Source: JAJFTV01 sp964532655 | Lineage (GTDB): Bacteria > Chloroflexota > Anaerolineae > Anaerolineales > Anaerolineaceae | Assembly: GCA_964532655.1 (NCBI GenBank) | Contig: CAZHMZ010000004.1 | Coordinates: 1 to 63,873, forward strand | DNA length: 63,873 bases | Direction: 5' to 3' | In this document: positions 27,108-36,105 of the stretch, in pieces | How the letters are laid out: each line of letters begins with the position of its first letter | Position numbering within the stretch: position 1 is the first letter of the stretch | Program-made: the position numbers and the translations under genes | Notes under the pieces: model-generated | Told to the model about the DNA's origin: nothing | The model's input: only the letters and a program-made list of their open reading frames with translations | Database searches by the model: none

Positions 27108-27135
27108 ATTATACATACATGAAAAGGTTTGTCAA
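27108..27135 (-). promoter_or_regulatory. Promoter of the 37-codon gene
   Basis: On the minus strand TTGACA (27135-27130), 16 bp, TATAAT (27113-27108); the ATG is 16 bp downstream of the -10. Confidence 0.85.
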
Positions 27136-27215
27136 CAGGCAAATTTGAATTGGTTGAACAGGCAGTCCAATTTGGGGAAAATTGGGATACTTTTGCAGTC
27201 CAATCCCCCTCCACT

Positions 27216-27495
27216 TTGTCATCCCGAACCGGTGTCCACACCTCCGTGAGGGATCGAACATAAGCGCGGGCTAACGATTCCAGATCTGCAAACGCGATCG
27301 ATACTTTCTTAGTCGATCCCTCGTCGCGGCGAAGACACCGCTTCCTCGGGATGACAGTCAAAAGAAGTTGCCCTCATTGCCAGGCTACCCGCACGCGCCA
27401 TTACCTGTTTGTCATCCCGAACCAGGCGTCCGCGCCGCCGTGAGGGATCGGCTAGGAGTGGATGTTTGAATGTTTCCATATCTGGAACTGGGAAC
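27216..27495. repeat. Dispersed repeat, two units
   Basis: Unit 1 (27216-27358) begins TTGTCATCCCGAACCGG, ends in the reverse-complement-like CGGGATGACAG, and can fold end to end. Unit 2 starts at 27410 with TTGTCATCCCGAACCAGG and reaches the TTTCCATATCTGGAA core near 27473-27487. It belongs to the same family as the 33.3-33.9 kb array. No gene is visible in 27136-27581. Confidence 0.75.
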
Positions 27496-27581
27496 CATTA
27501 GGCCTCGGGCGGATTTCTCCGAGTCAGACAGCAAAGAGCGCTGTCTGACTCTTCGAAATGACACGTTACGTGAAAATCAAA

Positions 27582-29051
27582 TTACCCCAGTAAACCAGCA
27601 TACTTTGACACCATTTCAACCATACTGAACAGCCCTCTCAACGCAAGCCGGGTGGGACCCTCAAGCAGGTTCCCATCTTCGTCTACGTTGCCCAGACCGT
27701 TGGAGACCCAGATATTGCCATCAAACGTGATGGTCGGCATCAGACCCATCTGCGAGAGGCCGTACTGAATCAGGTTGGTCCCGGCATACATGTCCTCCAC
27801 CGTGAAGATGGGGATGCCAAAACGCCCATCGCGCCAGGTATCGTTGTAATCCATTTCCACAGCCAACGAATTGGGTGATTTGTAGAAGCTCCAACCCTCC
27901 CGCAGCACATCCGGCAGTTTTTTGAATTCATCCAGAACCAGCTCATAAAGCTGATTGTGCGCTTCCTGTGCCAGGGTGGGATTGTCCCGCAAAATTCGCA
28001 GAGCGGTCAGCGAGCCCAACAAGGCTTCCTTGCCCGGATCCATGCCCACATAGGCAGCCTTGCCATGCGACGAGAGCGAACCATAGCGGGCGCCGTGAAT
28101 CCCCACCGCCCGGCGGATCTGCACCATGGGTTCTTCTTTTCCGATCATCAACCCGCAGGTGGGTGATCCGGTCACCTTATCCATGCTGTATATCATCACA
28201 TCGGCACCCAATTTGCGGATATCAGCCCCAATAAACGGGGCACCCCAGGCGTTATCGACGATGTACGGAATATCCAGCCTGGCAGCCAGTTCCGCCAATC
28301 CCTTCTGGATGACCGGCGTACCATCAGCGGCTTTATCGCCGTATCCGTAACCCGGCGTATCATAGCCCAATGAAGCCAGCCCCACCACCGAGCCGGCGTG
28401 CAGCGCAGCCGTTTCTTCCACCCGTTGCACCGTTTCCTGCCCGTCTACATGGTTCAGTTTGGGAGTAGGGTGATACTTGATACCGTGCGCGGAGTAATCG
28501 GCGCCGGCCATGCGCACCACCAGCGTATCCAGGTTGGGCGCGCGCTTGCCCTGTATGCCGTACTCGCCCGATGTTTCGCCCTGCTCCGCCAGATATTCTT
28601 TGTATTTGGGCGGATAGGGGCGGCCATATGCGCCCGGATGATGCATGAAACGCTCATAAAAAGCGATATAGCGTCCGCGGTAGGTATCGCCGCGTCCCAT
28701 TTGAGGCGGCATGCACAGCACATCAAAGCTGATCATCAGACCGGCTTCGCAGGTGCTCACCAGTGCAGCGTCATAATCATCCCCGTATACATCTTTGACC
28801 ACCTCGCGGATGCCTTCATCCAGTGCGGCGCTGGAAACCGGTGTATAGGCTGCGTCGTCAATCGCTTTTGCTACCTCGCGCCGCAGCGAACCGTGACAGG
28901 CGGAGATGGCCCCGGTCAGTCCCAATTTTCCATGCATATCGGGTGTGATGCCCAATTTTGCTCCGGTTTGGCGGGCTTCAGTAAAGAGCGCCTGCATGTT
29001 GGCCTGCAGGTGTTTGTACATTTGATACCGATATTTCCATTGAGCGGCCAT
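27582..29051 (-). CDS. PLP-dependent enzyme, fold type I
   Basis: 489 residues with AAAGGA upstream of the ATG. The PLP-binding core is readable: DNAWGAPFIGADIRKLGADV (the Asp that contacts the pyridine nitrogen) followed by IYSMDKVTGSPTCGLMIG, where Lys near residue 290 should form the aldimine. The order resembles aminotransferase class V, SelA or tryptophanase-like lyases, and the N-terminal MHGKLGLTGAISACHGSLRR is distinctive. I cannot name the substrate. A palindromic operator-like site lies about 80 bp upstream. It is probably single-cistron. Confidence 0.7.
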   Translation of the reverse strand: MAAQWKYRYQMYKHLQANMQALFTEARQTGAKLGITPDMHGKLGLTGAISACHGSLRREVAKAIDDAAYTPVSSAALDEGIREVVKDVYGDDYDAALVSTCEAGLMISFDVLCMPPQMGRGDTYRGRYIAFYERFMHHPGAYGRPYPPKYKEYLAEQGETSGEYGIQGKRAPNLDTLVVRMAGADYSAHGIKYHPTPKLNHVDGQETVQRVEETAALHAGSVVGLASLGYDTPGYGYGDKAADGTPVIQKGLAELAARLDIPYIVDNAWGAPFIGADIRKLGADVMIYSMDKVTGSPTCGLMIGKEEPMVQIRRAVGIHGARYGSLSSHGKAAYVGMDPGKEALLGSLTALRILRDNPTLAQEAHNQLYELVLDEFKKLPDVLREGWSFYKSPNSLAVEMDYNDTWRDGRFGIPIFTVEDMYAGTNLIQYGLSQMGLMPTITFDGNIWVSNGLGNVDEDGNLLEGPTRLALRGLFSMVEMVSKYAGLLG

Positions 29052-29453
29052 GCTGGATCCTTTCAGATAAGTGTGAGCTGTTTCCTTTTGATCAACCTAT
29101 GTTATCATATTTGCAGGTCATACAATTTAGACTGTTGTCTAAATGACTAGACAACATTTATCTGATTATTTACAAACCATTGCCTGTATCCAAAAACAGT
29201 AATATACTATATCTTGTCCGGGCCCTACCTGAAATTAAGTAATTTTTACACAGCCTGGTTTTATCGGTGTAGTTTTCTCCCTGAGTAGTTTCGATACCCT
29301 TTTCTACAAATTACATAAGATCTTCAATTGCACATTGTTCTTTCCAATATAGCCCCAGGAAAGCCTGCCAGAATAAGGAGGTGCCGGCAAAGCATACGAA
29401 GTATCACCTTACCTTTGTAATTTCCAAGATCACTTATCCCAAAGGAGAAAATT
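29052..29453. other. Divergent intergenic region
   Basis: It separates the PLP enzyme from the peptide ABC operon. It contains the palindrome at 29133-29156. The 29330-29440 stretch may be a structured leader for the binding-protein gene, but I recognise no riboswitch. Confidence 0.4.
29133..29156. promoter_or_regulatory. Palindromic operator-like site
   Basis: Perfect arms TGTTGTCTA and TAGACAACA, 6-bp spacer, about 80 bp before the PLP enzyme start. The TTGTCTA/TAGACAA half-sites recall GntR/FadR-type operators. No regulator gene is adjacent. Confidence 0.55.
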
Positions 29454-31217
29454 GTGAAAACCTTAAAATTGTTAATCTGCATGATGATGGCTTTTGCATT
29501 GCTGGTATCCTGTGCACCAGCCGCTGAAGAAGCCCCGGCCACAGAAGCGCCCGTCGAAGAAGTTGCCGTTGAAGCAACTGCCGCCGAAACTGAAGCTCCG
29601 GAAATTGCCACCCAGGCTGCCCCGGCTGCTGAAGCCGTTCCGGAAGGCGGAGAACCGCAATACGGAGGTACCCTCACCTTCGGTATCGAAACCGAACCTC
29701 CGGGTTTCAACCCCATCCAGCATGACAGTTGGTACGAAATCTGGATTTATGCCACCTCCAACCAGCCCCTCACCACCGGCGGCGAGAACTTCGGTACCGA
29801 AGTACGCCCCGTACTGGCTGAGTCCTGGGAAACCAGTGAAGACGGCCTGGTGTGGACGCTCCATCTGCGCCAGGGTGTAACCTGGCAGGATGGCGTTCCT
29901 TTCACCGCCGACGATGTTATTTACTGGGCTGAAGCCATCCAGAGCCCCGATACCATAGACGTTGACTGGGTTCAGTACCGCTTCTCACTCAACGACATCC
30001 CCTACAAGTTTGAGAAGGTGGATGATTACACCATTACCATCACCACCCCCGAGCCGGTACCCAACCTGCTGGCCGATATCTGCGTGCCTGTCATCCCCAA
30101 GCACTACTTTGTGGATAACGACATTGCCCTCGCCGACATGGATAAATCGGCTTTCAATACCGATAACGAACTGCTCGGCACCGGCCCGTTCCGCATCACC
30201 GAATACCGCCGTGGCGAAGCTGTGATCATGGATAAATACAAAGATTACTGGAACGGCGAACCGTATCTGGATCAGATCATCTACCGCATCGTGCCCGATC
30301 GCGCTGCCCTGCTGACCGCTGTCAAGACCGGCGAAGTGGATTACATCACCCTGGATCCCGCCGAAGTGGAGCAGCTTGCCGACGCAACCAATGTGAACAT
30401 CTACCAGGAACCCGGCGATGGTGTGTATCACTTCCGTATCAACACCCTCAAACCGCACCTGCATGATGCCCGCACCCGCCAGGCCATGCTGTATGCTCTG
30501 GACCGCCAGGCTTTCGTCGATTCCATCCTGCTCGGCTACGGCCGCGTGGCTGACAGCACCTGGTCACCCTATGTAACCGCTTACAAACCGCTAGAAAAAG
30601 AATATACCTACGACCCCGAGAAGGCCAAAGCACTGCTGGCTGAGGTGGGTTGGGTACCCGGACCGGATGGTTTCCTGGTTGCCGAGAATGTGGAAGGTGT
30701 GGAAGCCGGAACCAAATTCACCCTGCAAATTGAGGTGACTTCTGCCTCCAAGATGCAGCCCTCACTGCTGGCCCAAAGCTATTGGCAGGCTGTTGGTATC
30801 GATGCCCAGCTTCGCCAGCGCGACAGCAATGTGTTCAGCGATTTGAACTACAGTGTTCCTGCCATGGAACGCGACTTTGACGTGTTCTGGACCATGATTG
30901 GTTCAGCCGGCCCTAACGGCGTTTCTTACAACTGGCTGATGGCTAACCCCACCATTGAAGACTCCATCATGGGGTATGTCAATGACGAAGTAACCGGTCT
31001 GTTTGCTCAGGCTAAGACCACCTCCGATGTTGCTACTCGCGATGGATACCTGGATCAGGCCGCCAACATCATCTGGGATGAGCTGCCCTTCATCAACATC
31101 TTCTACTACGATAACCTGTACGCTATCAACAAACGTGTTCACTTTGAAGAAGGCAACCTTGATCCTACCATGTGGGTTCAATTCGTTGACTTCGCAAAAG
31201 TCTGGGTTGACCAATAA
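29454..31217 (+). CDS. Peptide/nickel-type ABC transporter, substrate-binding lipoprotein
   Basis: 587 residues from a GTG with AAAGGAG upstream. A lipoprotein signal ends FALLVSC (Cys near 20). An Ala/Glu-rich linker of about 50 residues follows, then an SBP_bac_5 (DppA/OppA) fold: GGTLTFGIETEPPGFNPIQH, VRPVLAESWETSEDGLVWTL and HLRQGVTWQDGVPFTADDV are family signatures. It binds oligopeptides or similar solutes outside the cell. It is the first gene of an operon with two permeases and is separated from them by a perfect stem-loop. Confidence 0.92.
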   Translation: MKTLKLLICMMMAFALLVSCAPAAEEAPATEAPVEEVAVEATAAETEAPEIATQAAPAAEAVPEGGEPQYGGTLTFGIETEPPGFNPIQHDSWYEIWIYATSNQPLTTGGENFGTEVRPVLAESWETSEDGLVWTLHLRQGVTWQDGVPFTADDVIYWAEAIQSPDTIDVDWVQYRFSLNDIPYKFEKVDDYTITITTPEPVPNLLADICVPVIPKHYFVDNDIALADMDKSAFNTDNELLGTGPFRITEYRRGEAVIMDKYKDYWNGEPYLDQIIYRIVPDRAALLTAVKTGEVDYITLDPAEVEQLADATNVNIYQEPGDGVYHFRINTLKPHLHDARTRQAMLYALDRQAFVDSILLGYGRVADSTWSPYVTAYKPLEKEYTYDPEKAKALLAEVGWVPGPDGFLVAENVEGVEAGTKFTLQIEVTSASKMQPSLLAQSYWQAVGIDAQLRQRDSNVFSDLNYSVPAMERDFDVFWTMIGSAGPNGVSYNWLMANPTIEDSIMGYVNDEVTGLFAQAKTTSDVATRDGYLDQAANIIWDELPFINIFYYDNLYAINKRVHFEEGNLDPTMWVQFVDFAKVWVDQ

Positions 31218-31232
31218 ACATCATCAGGCTCA

Positions 31233-31265
31233 AAATTGGAGAGAGGCTTCGCCTCTCTCCAATTT
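31233..31265 (+). other. Intercistronic stem-loop
   Basis: Perfect 15-bp arms AAATTGGAGAGAGGC and GCCTCTCTCCAATTT around TTC, between binding protein and permease. There is no T run, so it probably stabilises the upstream mRNA rather than ending it. Confidence 0.75.
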
Positions 31266-31280
31266 GTTGAAGGGAACACA

Positions 31281-32252
31281 ATGACAAGATATCTCGTTCG
31301 CAGACTGTTGCAGATGATACCCCTGCTGGTATTCATCTCTCTGCTTTCTTTTATGATCGCCGCACTGGCTCCGGGTGATCCGGTGAACCAGTACATTAAC
31401 CCCCGCAGACGCCCCCCCACACAGGAAGAATTGGCTGAAATCCGCCATCGTTATGGTCTGGATCGCCCGGTTTACGTGCGCTATTTCTTTTGGATGCGTG
31501 ATGTTCTCAAAGGAGATTGGGGCTACTCGATGATCTCCAAGGACCTCGTCTCGAATGAGGTATTAAGCCGACTGCCGCAGACCATCCTGTTAAGTGGTGT
31601 GTCGCTTCTGTTTGCCATCGTTTTGGCCATACCCCTTGGAGTGCTGTCCGCTGTGAAGCGGTACAGCCTGATCGACTATTTCTTAACCTTTATTGCCTTC
31701 GTGGGGATTTCACTCCCCAGTTTCTGGTTTGCACTGCTGCTGGTTTACCTCTTTTCCAATACACTGGGCTGGCTTCCCAGTGTGGGTATGACCAGTGTAA
31801 GCGGAAACCTGACCGGAATGGAGCATACCCTGGATGTGGCCAAACATTTGGTGCTGCCGGTACTGGCGCTGGGGTTCTCTGAACTGGCTTACTGGATGCG
31901 CTACCAGCGCGCGGCTCTGCTGGAAAACCTTCAGCAGGATTTTGTCCGCACTGCGCGTTCCAAAGGCCTTCGTGAAAGCACCGTGATCTGGCGGCATGCC
32001 TTTCGGAATTCACTCGTAACGGTGGTAACCCTGATCGGCCTTTCGCTGCCCTGGCTGGTGAATGGGTCTTACATCACCGAGAGCATCTTTGGCTGGCCCG
32101 GTATGGGCCGTTTGGGCATCACATCCATCATGTCACGTGACTATCCAGTCGTCATGATGGTGACCATGCTTTCGGCTCTGATCGTGATCGTCGGAAATCT
32201 GATTTCTGATGTGTTATATGCCATCGTTGACCCCCGCACGCGGTTCGATTAG
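31281..32252 (+). CDS. Peptide-type ABC transporter permease, DppB family
   Basis: 323 residues from the ATG at 31281 with AAGGGA upstream. Six helices. The N-terminal YLVRRLLQMIPLLVFISLLSF and APGDPV motifs and the coupling loop YWMRYQRAALLENLQQDFVRTARSKGL are typical of DppB/OppB. It pairs with the next gene to form the membrane channel. Confidence 0.92.
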   Translation: MTRYLVRRLLQMIPLLVFISLLSFMIAALAPGDPVNQYINPRRRPPTQEELAEIRHRYGLDRPVYVRYFFWMRDVLKGDWGYSMISKDLVSNEVLSRLPQTILLSGVSLLFAIVLAIPLGVLSAVKRYSLIDYFLTFIAFVGISLPSFWFALLLVYLFSNTLGWLPSVGMTSVSGNLTGMEHTLDVAKHLVLPVLALGFSELAYWMRYQRAALLENLQQDFVRTARSKGLRESTVIWRHAFRNSLVTVVTLIGLSLPWLVNGSYITESIFGWPGMGRLGITSIMSRDYPVVMMVTMLSALIVIVGNLISDVLYAIVDPRTRFD

Positions 32253-32263
32253 GCCAGGCAAAT

Positions 32264-33175
32264 ATGAGTGATACAACTCTCACCTTAATTGAAGAAAAAG
32301 CCTCAAAAGCAAAATACCCGAAAACCCAGTTGGGAATGACGTGGTATATGTTCAAAAGGCATAAAATGGCAATGGTCAGCCTGGTGGTATTGATTTTTCT
32401 CTTCCTGGTGGCCATTTTCGCGAAACAAATCATGCCCTATGACCCGGTGAAACTGGATCCGGTATATGCCAAAGGGAGACCTCAACCCCCATCGGCCGAG
32501 CACTGGTTTGGAACCGATGATTTGGGCCGGGATCTTTTCTCGCGTGCCGTCAGCGGCGCAAGAGTCTCCCTGTCAGTGGGCTTTGTCTCGGTGGGTATTT
32601 CGGTGCTGATCGGTGTTGTTTTGGGTTCGCTGGCGGGCTTCTTTGGCGGCTGGACCGATAACCTGATCATGCGCATCGCGGATATCTTCTTATCGTTGCC
32701 TACTTTTTACCTGATCATTTCCGTCAATTCGCTGTTCAAACCAAGTATCTTTAACGTGATGGTGGTGATCGGCGTGTTTGGCTGGATGGGCGTATCGCGC
32801 CTGTTGCGCAGTGAGTTTTTACGGCTCAAAGCCACCGATTTCATCACGGCCGCCCGCGCGGTGGGCGTGCCCGGCCTTCGGATGGTGACCAAACATTTGA
32901 TCCCAAATGCCATCGCCCCCGTGATTGTGAATGCCACCATGGGTATCCCCAGCGCCATTCTGCTCGAATCCTCGCTGAGCTTCCTGGGGCTGGGAGTTCC
33001 ACCACCGGCTGCTTCCTGGGGCTCCATGCTACAGGATGCCAAGACCTGGCTGCATTTTGCCTGGTGGATGTGGGTGATCCCCGGTCTGCTGATTTCGATC
33101 ACGGTGATTGCGTTCAACTTTATGGGTGACGGTCTGCGCGACGCCCTCGATCCGATCGAACGCGGACGCGGATAA
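32264..33175 (+). CDS. Peptide-type ABC transporter permease, DppC family
   Basis: 303 residues. A cytosolic N-terminal tail carries the OppC_N segment (MFKRHKMAMVSLVVLIFLFL). GTDDLGRDLFSR and the coupling loop SEFLRLKATDFITAARAVGV are family hallmarks. The operon ends here at a strong terminator; no ATPase genes follow, so this importer must use ATPases encoded elsewhere. Confidence 0.92.
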   Translation: MSDTTLTLIEEKASKAKYPKTQLGMTWYMFKRHKMAMVSLVVLIFLFLVAIFAKQIMPYDPVKLDPVYAKGRPQPPSAEHWFGTDDLGRDLFSRAVSGARVSLSVGFVSVGISVLIGVVLGSLAGFFGGWTDNLIMRIADIFLSLPTFYLIISVNSLFKPSIFNVMVVIGVFGWMGVSRLLRSEFLRLKATDFITAARAVGVPGLRMVTKHLIPNAIAPVIVNATMGIPSAILLESSLSFLGLGVPPPAASWGSMLQDAKTWLHFAWWMWVIPGLLISITVIAFNFMGDGLRDALDPIERGRG

Positions 33176-33202
33176 GACTCTTTTTTCAGGTAATTCAACT
33201 AA

Positions 33203-33239
33203 AACGGGATGTGCCTTGTGGGGCACATCCCGTTTTTTT
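33203..33239 (+). terminator. Terminator of the peptide ABC operon
   Basis: AACGGGATGTGCC and GGCACATCCCGTT arms around TTGTGG, then TTTTTT. Confidence 0.93.
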
Positions 33240-33288
33240 ATAGGATTTTGATGTGAAAAGCGTCAGGGACATGGCACACCGTGCTCCT

Positions 33289-33878
33289 TTGTCATCCCGA
33301 ATAAGGCGTCTTCGCCGCGATGAGGAATCGGCTGAGAATTCATCTTTGCATGTTTCCATATCTGGAAACGGTATCATTTGTCCTTAGCCGATTCCTCGCG
33401 GCGCTTGACTGCCGGATGGGTCAGCCTGTTTTCCGTTCGCTTGCTCGGAACGACAGGCGGACAAGGTCGTGAATAAGCACGCACACTTCTGCCTGGTTGT
33501 CATCCCGAATAAGGCGTCTTCGCCGCGATGAGGGATCGGCTGAGAATTCATCCTTGCATGGTTCCATATCTGGAAACGAACGGAAATCAACCCATAGCCG
33601 ATTCCTCGCGGCGCTTGCCTGATGGATGGGACAGCCTTTTAATCGGTACGCTTGCTCGGAACGACAGGCGGGCAAGGTCGTGAATAAGCACGCACACTTC
33701 TGCCTGGTTGTCATCCCGAATAAGGCGTCTTCGCCGCGATGAGGGATCGGCTGAGAATTCATCTTTACATGTTTCCATATCTGGAAACGGTATCATTTGT
33801 CCTTAGCCGATTCCTCGCGGCGCTTGCCTGACAGATGGGTCAGCCTGTTTTCCGTTCGCTTGCTCGGAACGACAGAGG
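33289..33878. repeat. Tandem repeat, three units of 208-211 bp
   Basis: Units start at 33289, 33497 and 33708 with TTGTCATCCCGAATAAGGCG; the third stops after about 170 bp. Each holds the palindrome TTTCCATATCTGGAAA, a pair of arms ATCGGCTGA.../...TAGCCGAT and the run GCTTGCTCGGAACGACAG. It is non-coding. Single relatives lie at 27.2-27.5 kb and about 5.1 kb. The rest of 33240-34004 shows nothing else. Confidence 0.9.
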
Positions 33879-34004
33879 AGCGAAGATTTACAGCAATGGC
33901 GAAACGCTTCGATCTATCATCAGAATAAAGCTCTCTATAGTGGATACCTCACACCGATATTACGATACAATACCCATACAAAACCTCTTTCGGCTGGATT
34001 AATC

Positions 34005-35873
34005 ATGACCGTCATCTTGATGTTTCTTCCTCTTGCTGCCATATTCTCTATTCTGCGCAAACGATACCCGCATTTCGATGTCAGACTCACTTTGATTCTG
34101 TCATCCGCGTTATGGGGGCTTTTGCTGGTGCTTATCACGGAGATCTCCAGCCTGTTTCATGCGTTCAACTACCGCACACTCGGTGCTGCCTGGGGATTTT
34201 TATCCGGCGGGCTGGGTGTGATGGCGCTTTACCGCTGGAAGAAGATTCGTCTCCCGTCTTTTCGGTTGACGGTTCTGCAGTGGGTTCAGATAGCATGTAT
34301 TGCCGGCATCGCCATCATTACCCTGGTGATTGCGGTCATTTCCGCGCCCAATAACTGGGACGCGATGGTGTATCACATGAGCCGCGCGGCTCACTGGGTA
34401 CAGAATGAAAGCGTTGCGCATTACCCAACCTCGGTTTTACGACAGTTATACAACCCACCGTTTGCCGAATATCAGATTGCCCATTTGCAAATTCTCAGCG
34501 GCAGTGACCGGCTGGCGCAGATCCCGCAGTGGCTGAGCATGCTTGGATGTGTGATCGGTATTTCCTTAATCACCAAACAACTGGGTGGCAGTCCATCCGC
34601 GCAAATCTTCGCTGCCCTGTTCACGTCCACCATCCCAATGGGCATCCTTCAAGCGTCGACGACACAAAATGATTACGCGGTGGCTTTCTGGTTGATTGGG
34701 GTGATCACTCTGGGTCTGGAGGTGATCCGTTCTCCGGAGAAGATCCTGCCGGTCGGGTTGGGTCTGTGTCTGGGGCTGGCGGCTCTGACCAAAACCTCAG
34801 CGTATTTCTTTGGTTTGCCTTTCATGCTGTACTTCATCCTGCGCGGGCTGGCCCGGCAAAAATCCAGATTTCTCCCCGCTCTGCTGGCAATCAGCCTGAT
34901 TGCCCTGGCGATCAATATCCCCCTGTTTGCCCGCAATTACAGCCCGTTTGGCAGCCCGTTCGGGCCTTCAGAAGAAGTATCGCGTCATCAGAACGAGAAT
35001 TTTCTGCCGCAGGGGTTCGCGAGTAATGTGATACGTAATATGGGGCTGTATGCCGGTACGGTAGAACCGGTCAACCAGGCCGTGAACTCTGCCGTACAGG
35101 GTTTTCTGGGTTGGATGAAAACGGATGTCAATGATCCGCGATATACCTTAAGCGGTTATCAGTTTTCCGTTTCACGGCCGGAGTTCCATGAAGATACCAT
35201 GGGCAGCAGCTGGCATCTGGCAGTGGCGGTAATTGCACTGGTTGTACTGGCATTCCACCGTAAAGATTTGAAAAACCGGGTATTTCTCCATTATGGGCTG
35301 CTTGCCCTGTCCGGTTTTCTGCTCTTTTGCCTGCTGGTGCGCTGGATGCCGTGGAACGTTCGGTTACATTTGCCGCTACTGGTCATCAGCGCGGCCTGGG
35401 TGGGATTGCTTGCGGACATTTCCAAAAAATGGGTGATGTGGGCGCTCACCGCGTTTCTGGTGGTGATGGTGCTACCGGTGTTCTACTTTAATCCCAACAA
35501 ACCGCTGGTGGCCGATTACAACATTTTCAACCTGCCCCGCCGCGAGGTGATGATCACCCGCAAGAACCTGGTGGTACCGTATATCGAAAGCGTCAACTAT
35601 CTGGTGGATGAAAAAGATTGCTATCAAACCGGGCTGTATCTGCCGGATCAGGAATGGGAGTATCCCTTCTGGAGTTTGTACGCGGATACCGGAAAGCCAT
35701 TTCGCCTGGAGCATTTGAATGTGGAAAATGAAACAGCCGATATCTCCATGCCGGCTTTTTCGCCATGTGCCATCATCGCCACCCAATCCACCGGCGATAC
35801 ATTCACCCTGCGCGATGGCACCGTGTACCACCTCACCTGGAATATGGCGCCGGTTTTTGTCTACACCCGCTGA
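34005..35873 (+). CDS. GT-C-fold membrane glycosyltransferase
   Basis: 622 residues with about 12 helices and a C-terminal extracytoplasmic domain of about 120 residues. The loop motif APNNWDAMVYHMSRAAHWVQ carries the Asp expected in PMT/GT39-type enzymes, and RQLYNPPFAEYQIAHLQIL follows. It is longer than the two GT-C proteins at 18-21 kb and only distantly similar. It probably modifies envelope glycans or proteins. A hairpin follows at 35901. Confidence 0.72.
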   Translation: MTVILMFLPLAAIFSILRKRYPHFDVRLTLILSSALWGLLLVLITEISSLFHAFNYRTLGAAWGFLSGGLGVMALYRWKKIRLPSFRLTVLQWVQIACIAGIAIITLVIAVISAPNNWDAMVYHMSRAAHWVQNESVAHYPTSVLRQLYNPPFAEYQIAHLQILSGSDRLAQIPQWLSMLGCVIGISLITKQLGGSPSAQIFAALFTSTIPMGILQASTTQNDYAVAFWLIGVITLGLEVIRSPEKILPVGLGLCLGLAALTKTSAYFFGLPFMLYFILRGLARQKSRFLPALLAISLIALAINIPLFARNYSPFGSPFGPSEEVSRHQNENFLPQGFASNVIRNMGLYAGTVEPVNQAVNSAVQGFLGWMKTDVNDPRYTLSGYQFSVSRPEFHEDTMGSSWHLAVAVIALVVLAFHRKDLKNRVFLHYGLLALSGFLLFCLLVRWMPWNVRLHLPLLVISAAWVGLLADISKKWVMWALTAFLVVMVLPVFYFNPNKPLVADYNIFNLPRREVMITRKNLVVPYIESVNYLVDEKDCYQTGLYLPDQEWEYPFWSLYADTGKPFRLEHLNVENETADISMPAFSPCAIIATQSTGDTFTLRDGTVYHLTWNMAPVFVYTR

Positions 35874-35900
35874 TTTACCGAATATTCCGGCTCACACACA

Positions 35901-35930
35901 AACCGCGGAGCAAACATTTGCTCCGCGGTT
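35901..35930 (+). terminator. GC-rich hairpin after the GT-C gene
   Basis: Perfect 13-bp arms AACCGCGGAGCAA and TTGCTCCGCGGTT with loop ACAT; only a short T tract follows. Confidence 0.65.
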
Positions 35931-35947
35931 TGATTCTCTGCACAGGC

Positions 35948-36086
35948 TTTTGCACAATTTCTGTGAGGATTTCCACAATTCGATGTGTGGTTTTCCACAG
36001 TTTTTGCCATAATTCGTGGGGTTATCCACAGGCAGTAGCCACTCCTGTGGAATGGGTTGTGGAAAAACGCCTCGTTTTGTGGAGAA
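35948..36086. other. DnaA-box cluster 1 (candidate origin element)
   Basis: A perfect DnaA box TTATCCACA lies at 36022-36030. One-mismatch boxes are TTTTCCACA at 35991-35999 and, on the other strand, at 36058-36066 (TGTGGAAAA) and 36078-36086 (TGTGGAGAA). Weaker ones are near 35948 and 35969. Six sites fall within 140 bp in a gap between a GT-C gene and the phosphatase gene. A second cluster lies 2.3 kb to the right. Confidence 0.65.
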
Positions 36087-36105
36087 TGTCACATCAGACG
36101 GTTCT

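Noticed and set aside
26978..27361. 127-codon version of the small gene upstream of liv
   Set aside because: The extra N-terminal part is read from a dispersed repeat and lies upstream of the consensus promoter; only the last 37 codons are kept.
29330..29450. Riboswitch ahead of the peptide-binding protein gene
   Set aside because: The leader has some pairing potential but I could not match the core of any riboswitch class that I know.
33289..33796. Minus-strand ORFs of 68-113 codons inside the tandem repeat
   Set aside because: They recur in each unit because the DNA repeats; there is no ribosome-binding site and no conserved protein feature.
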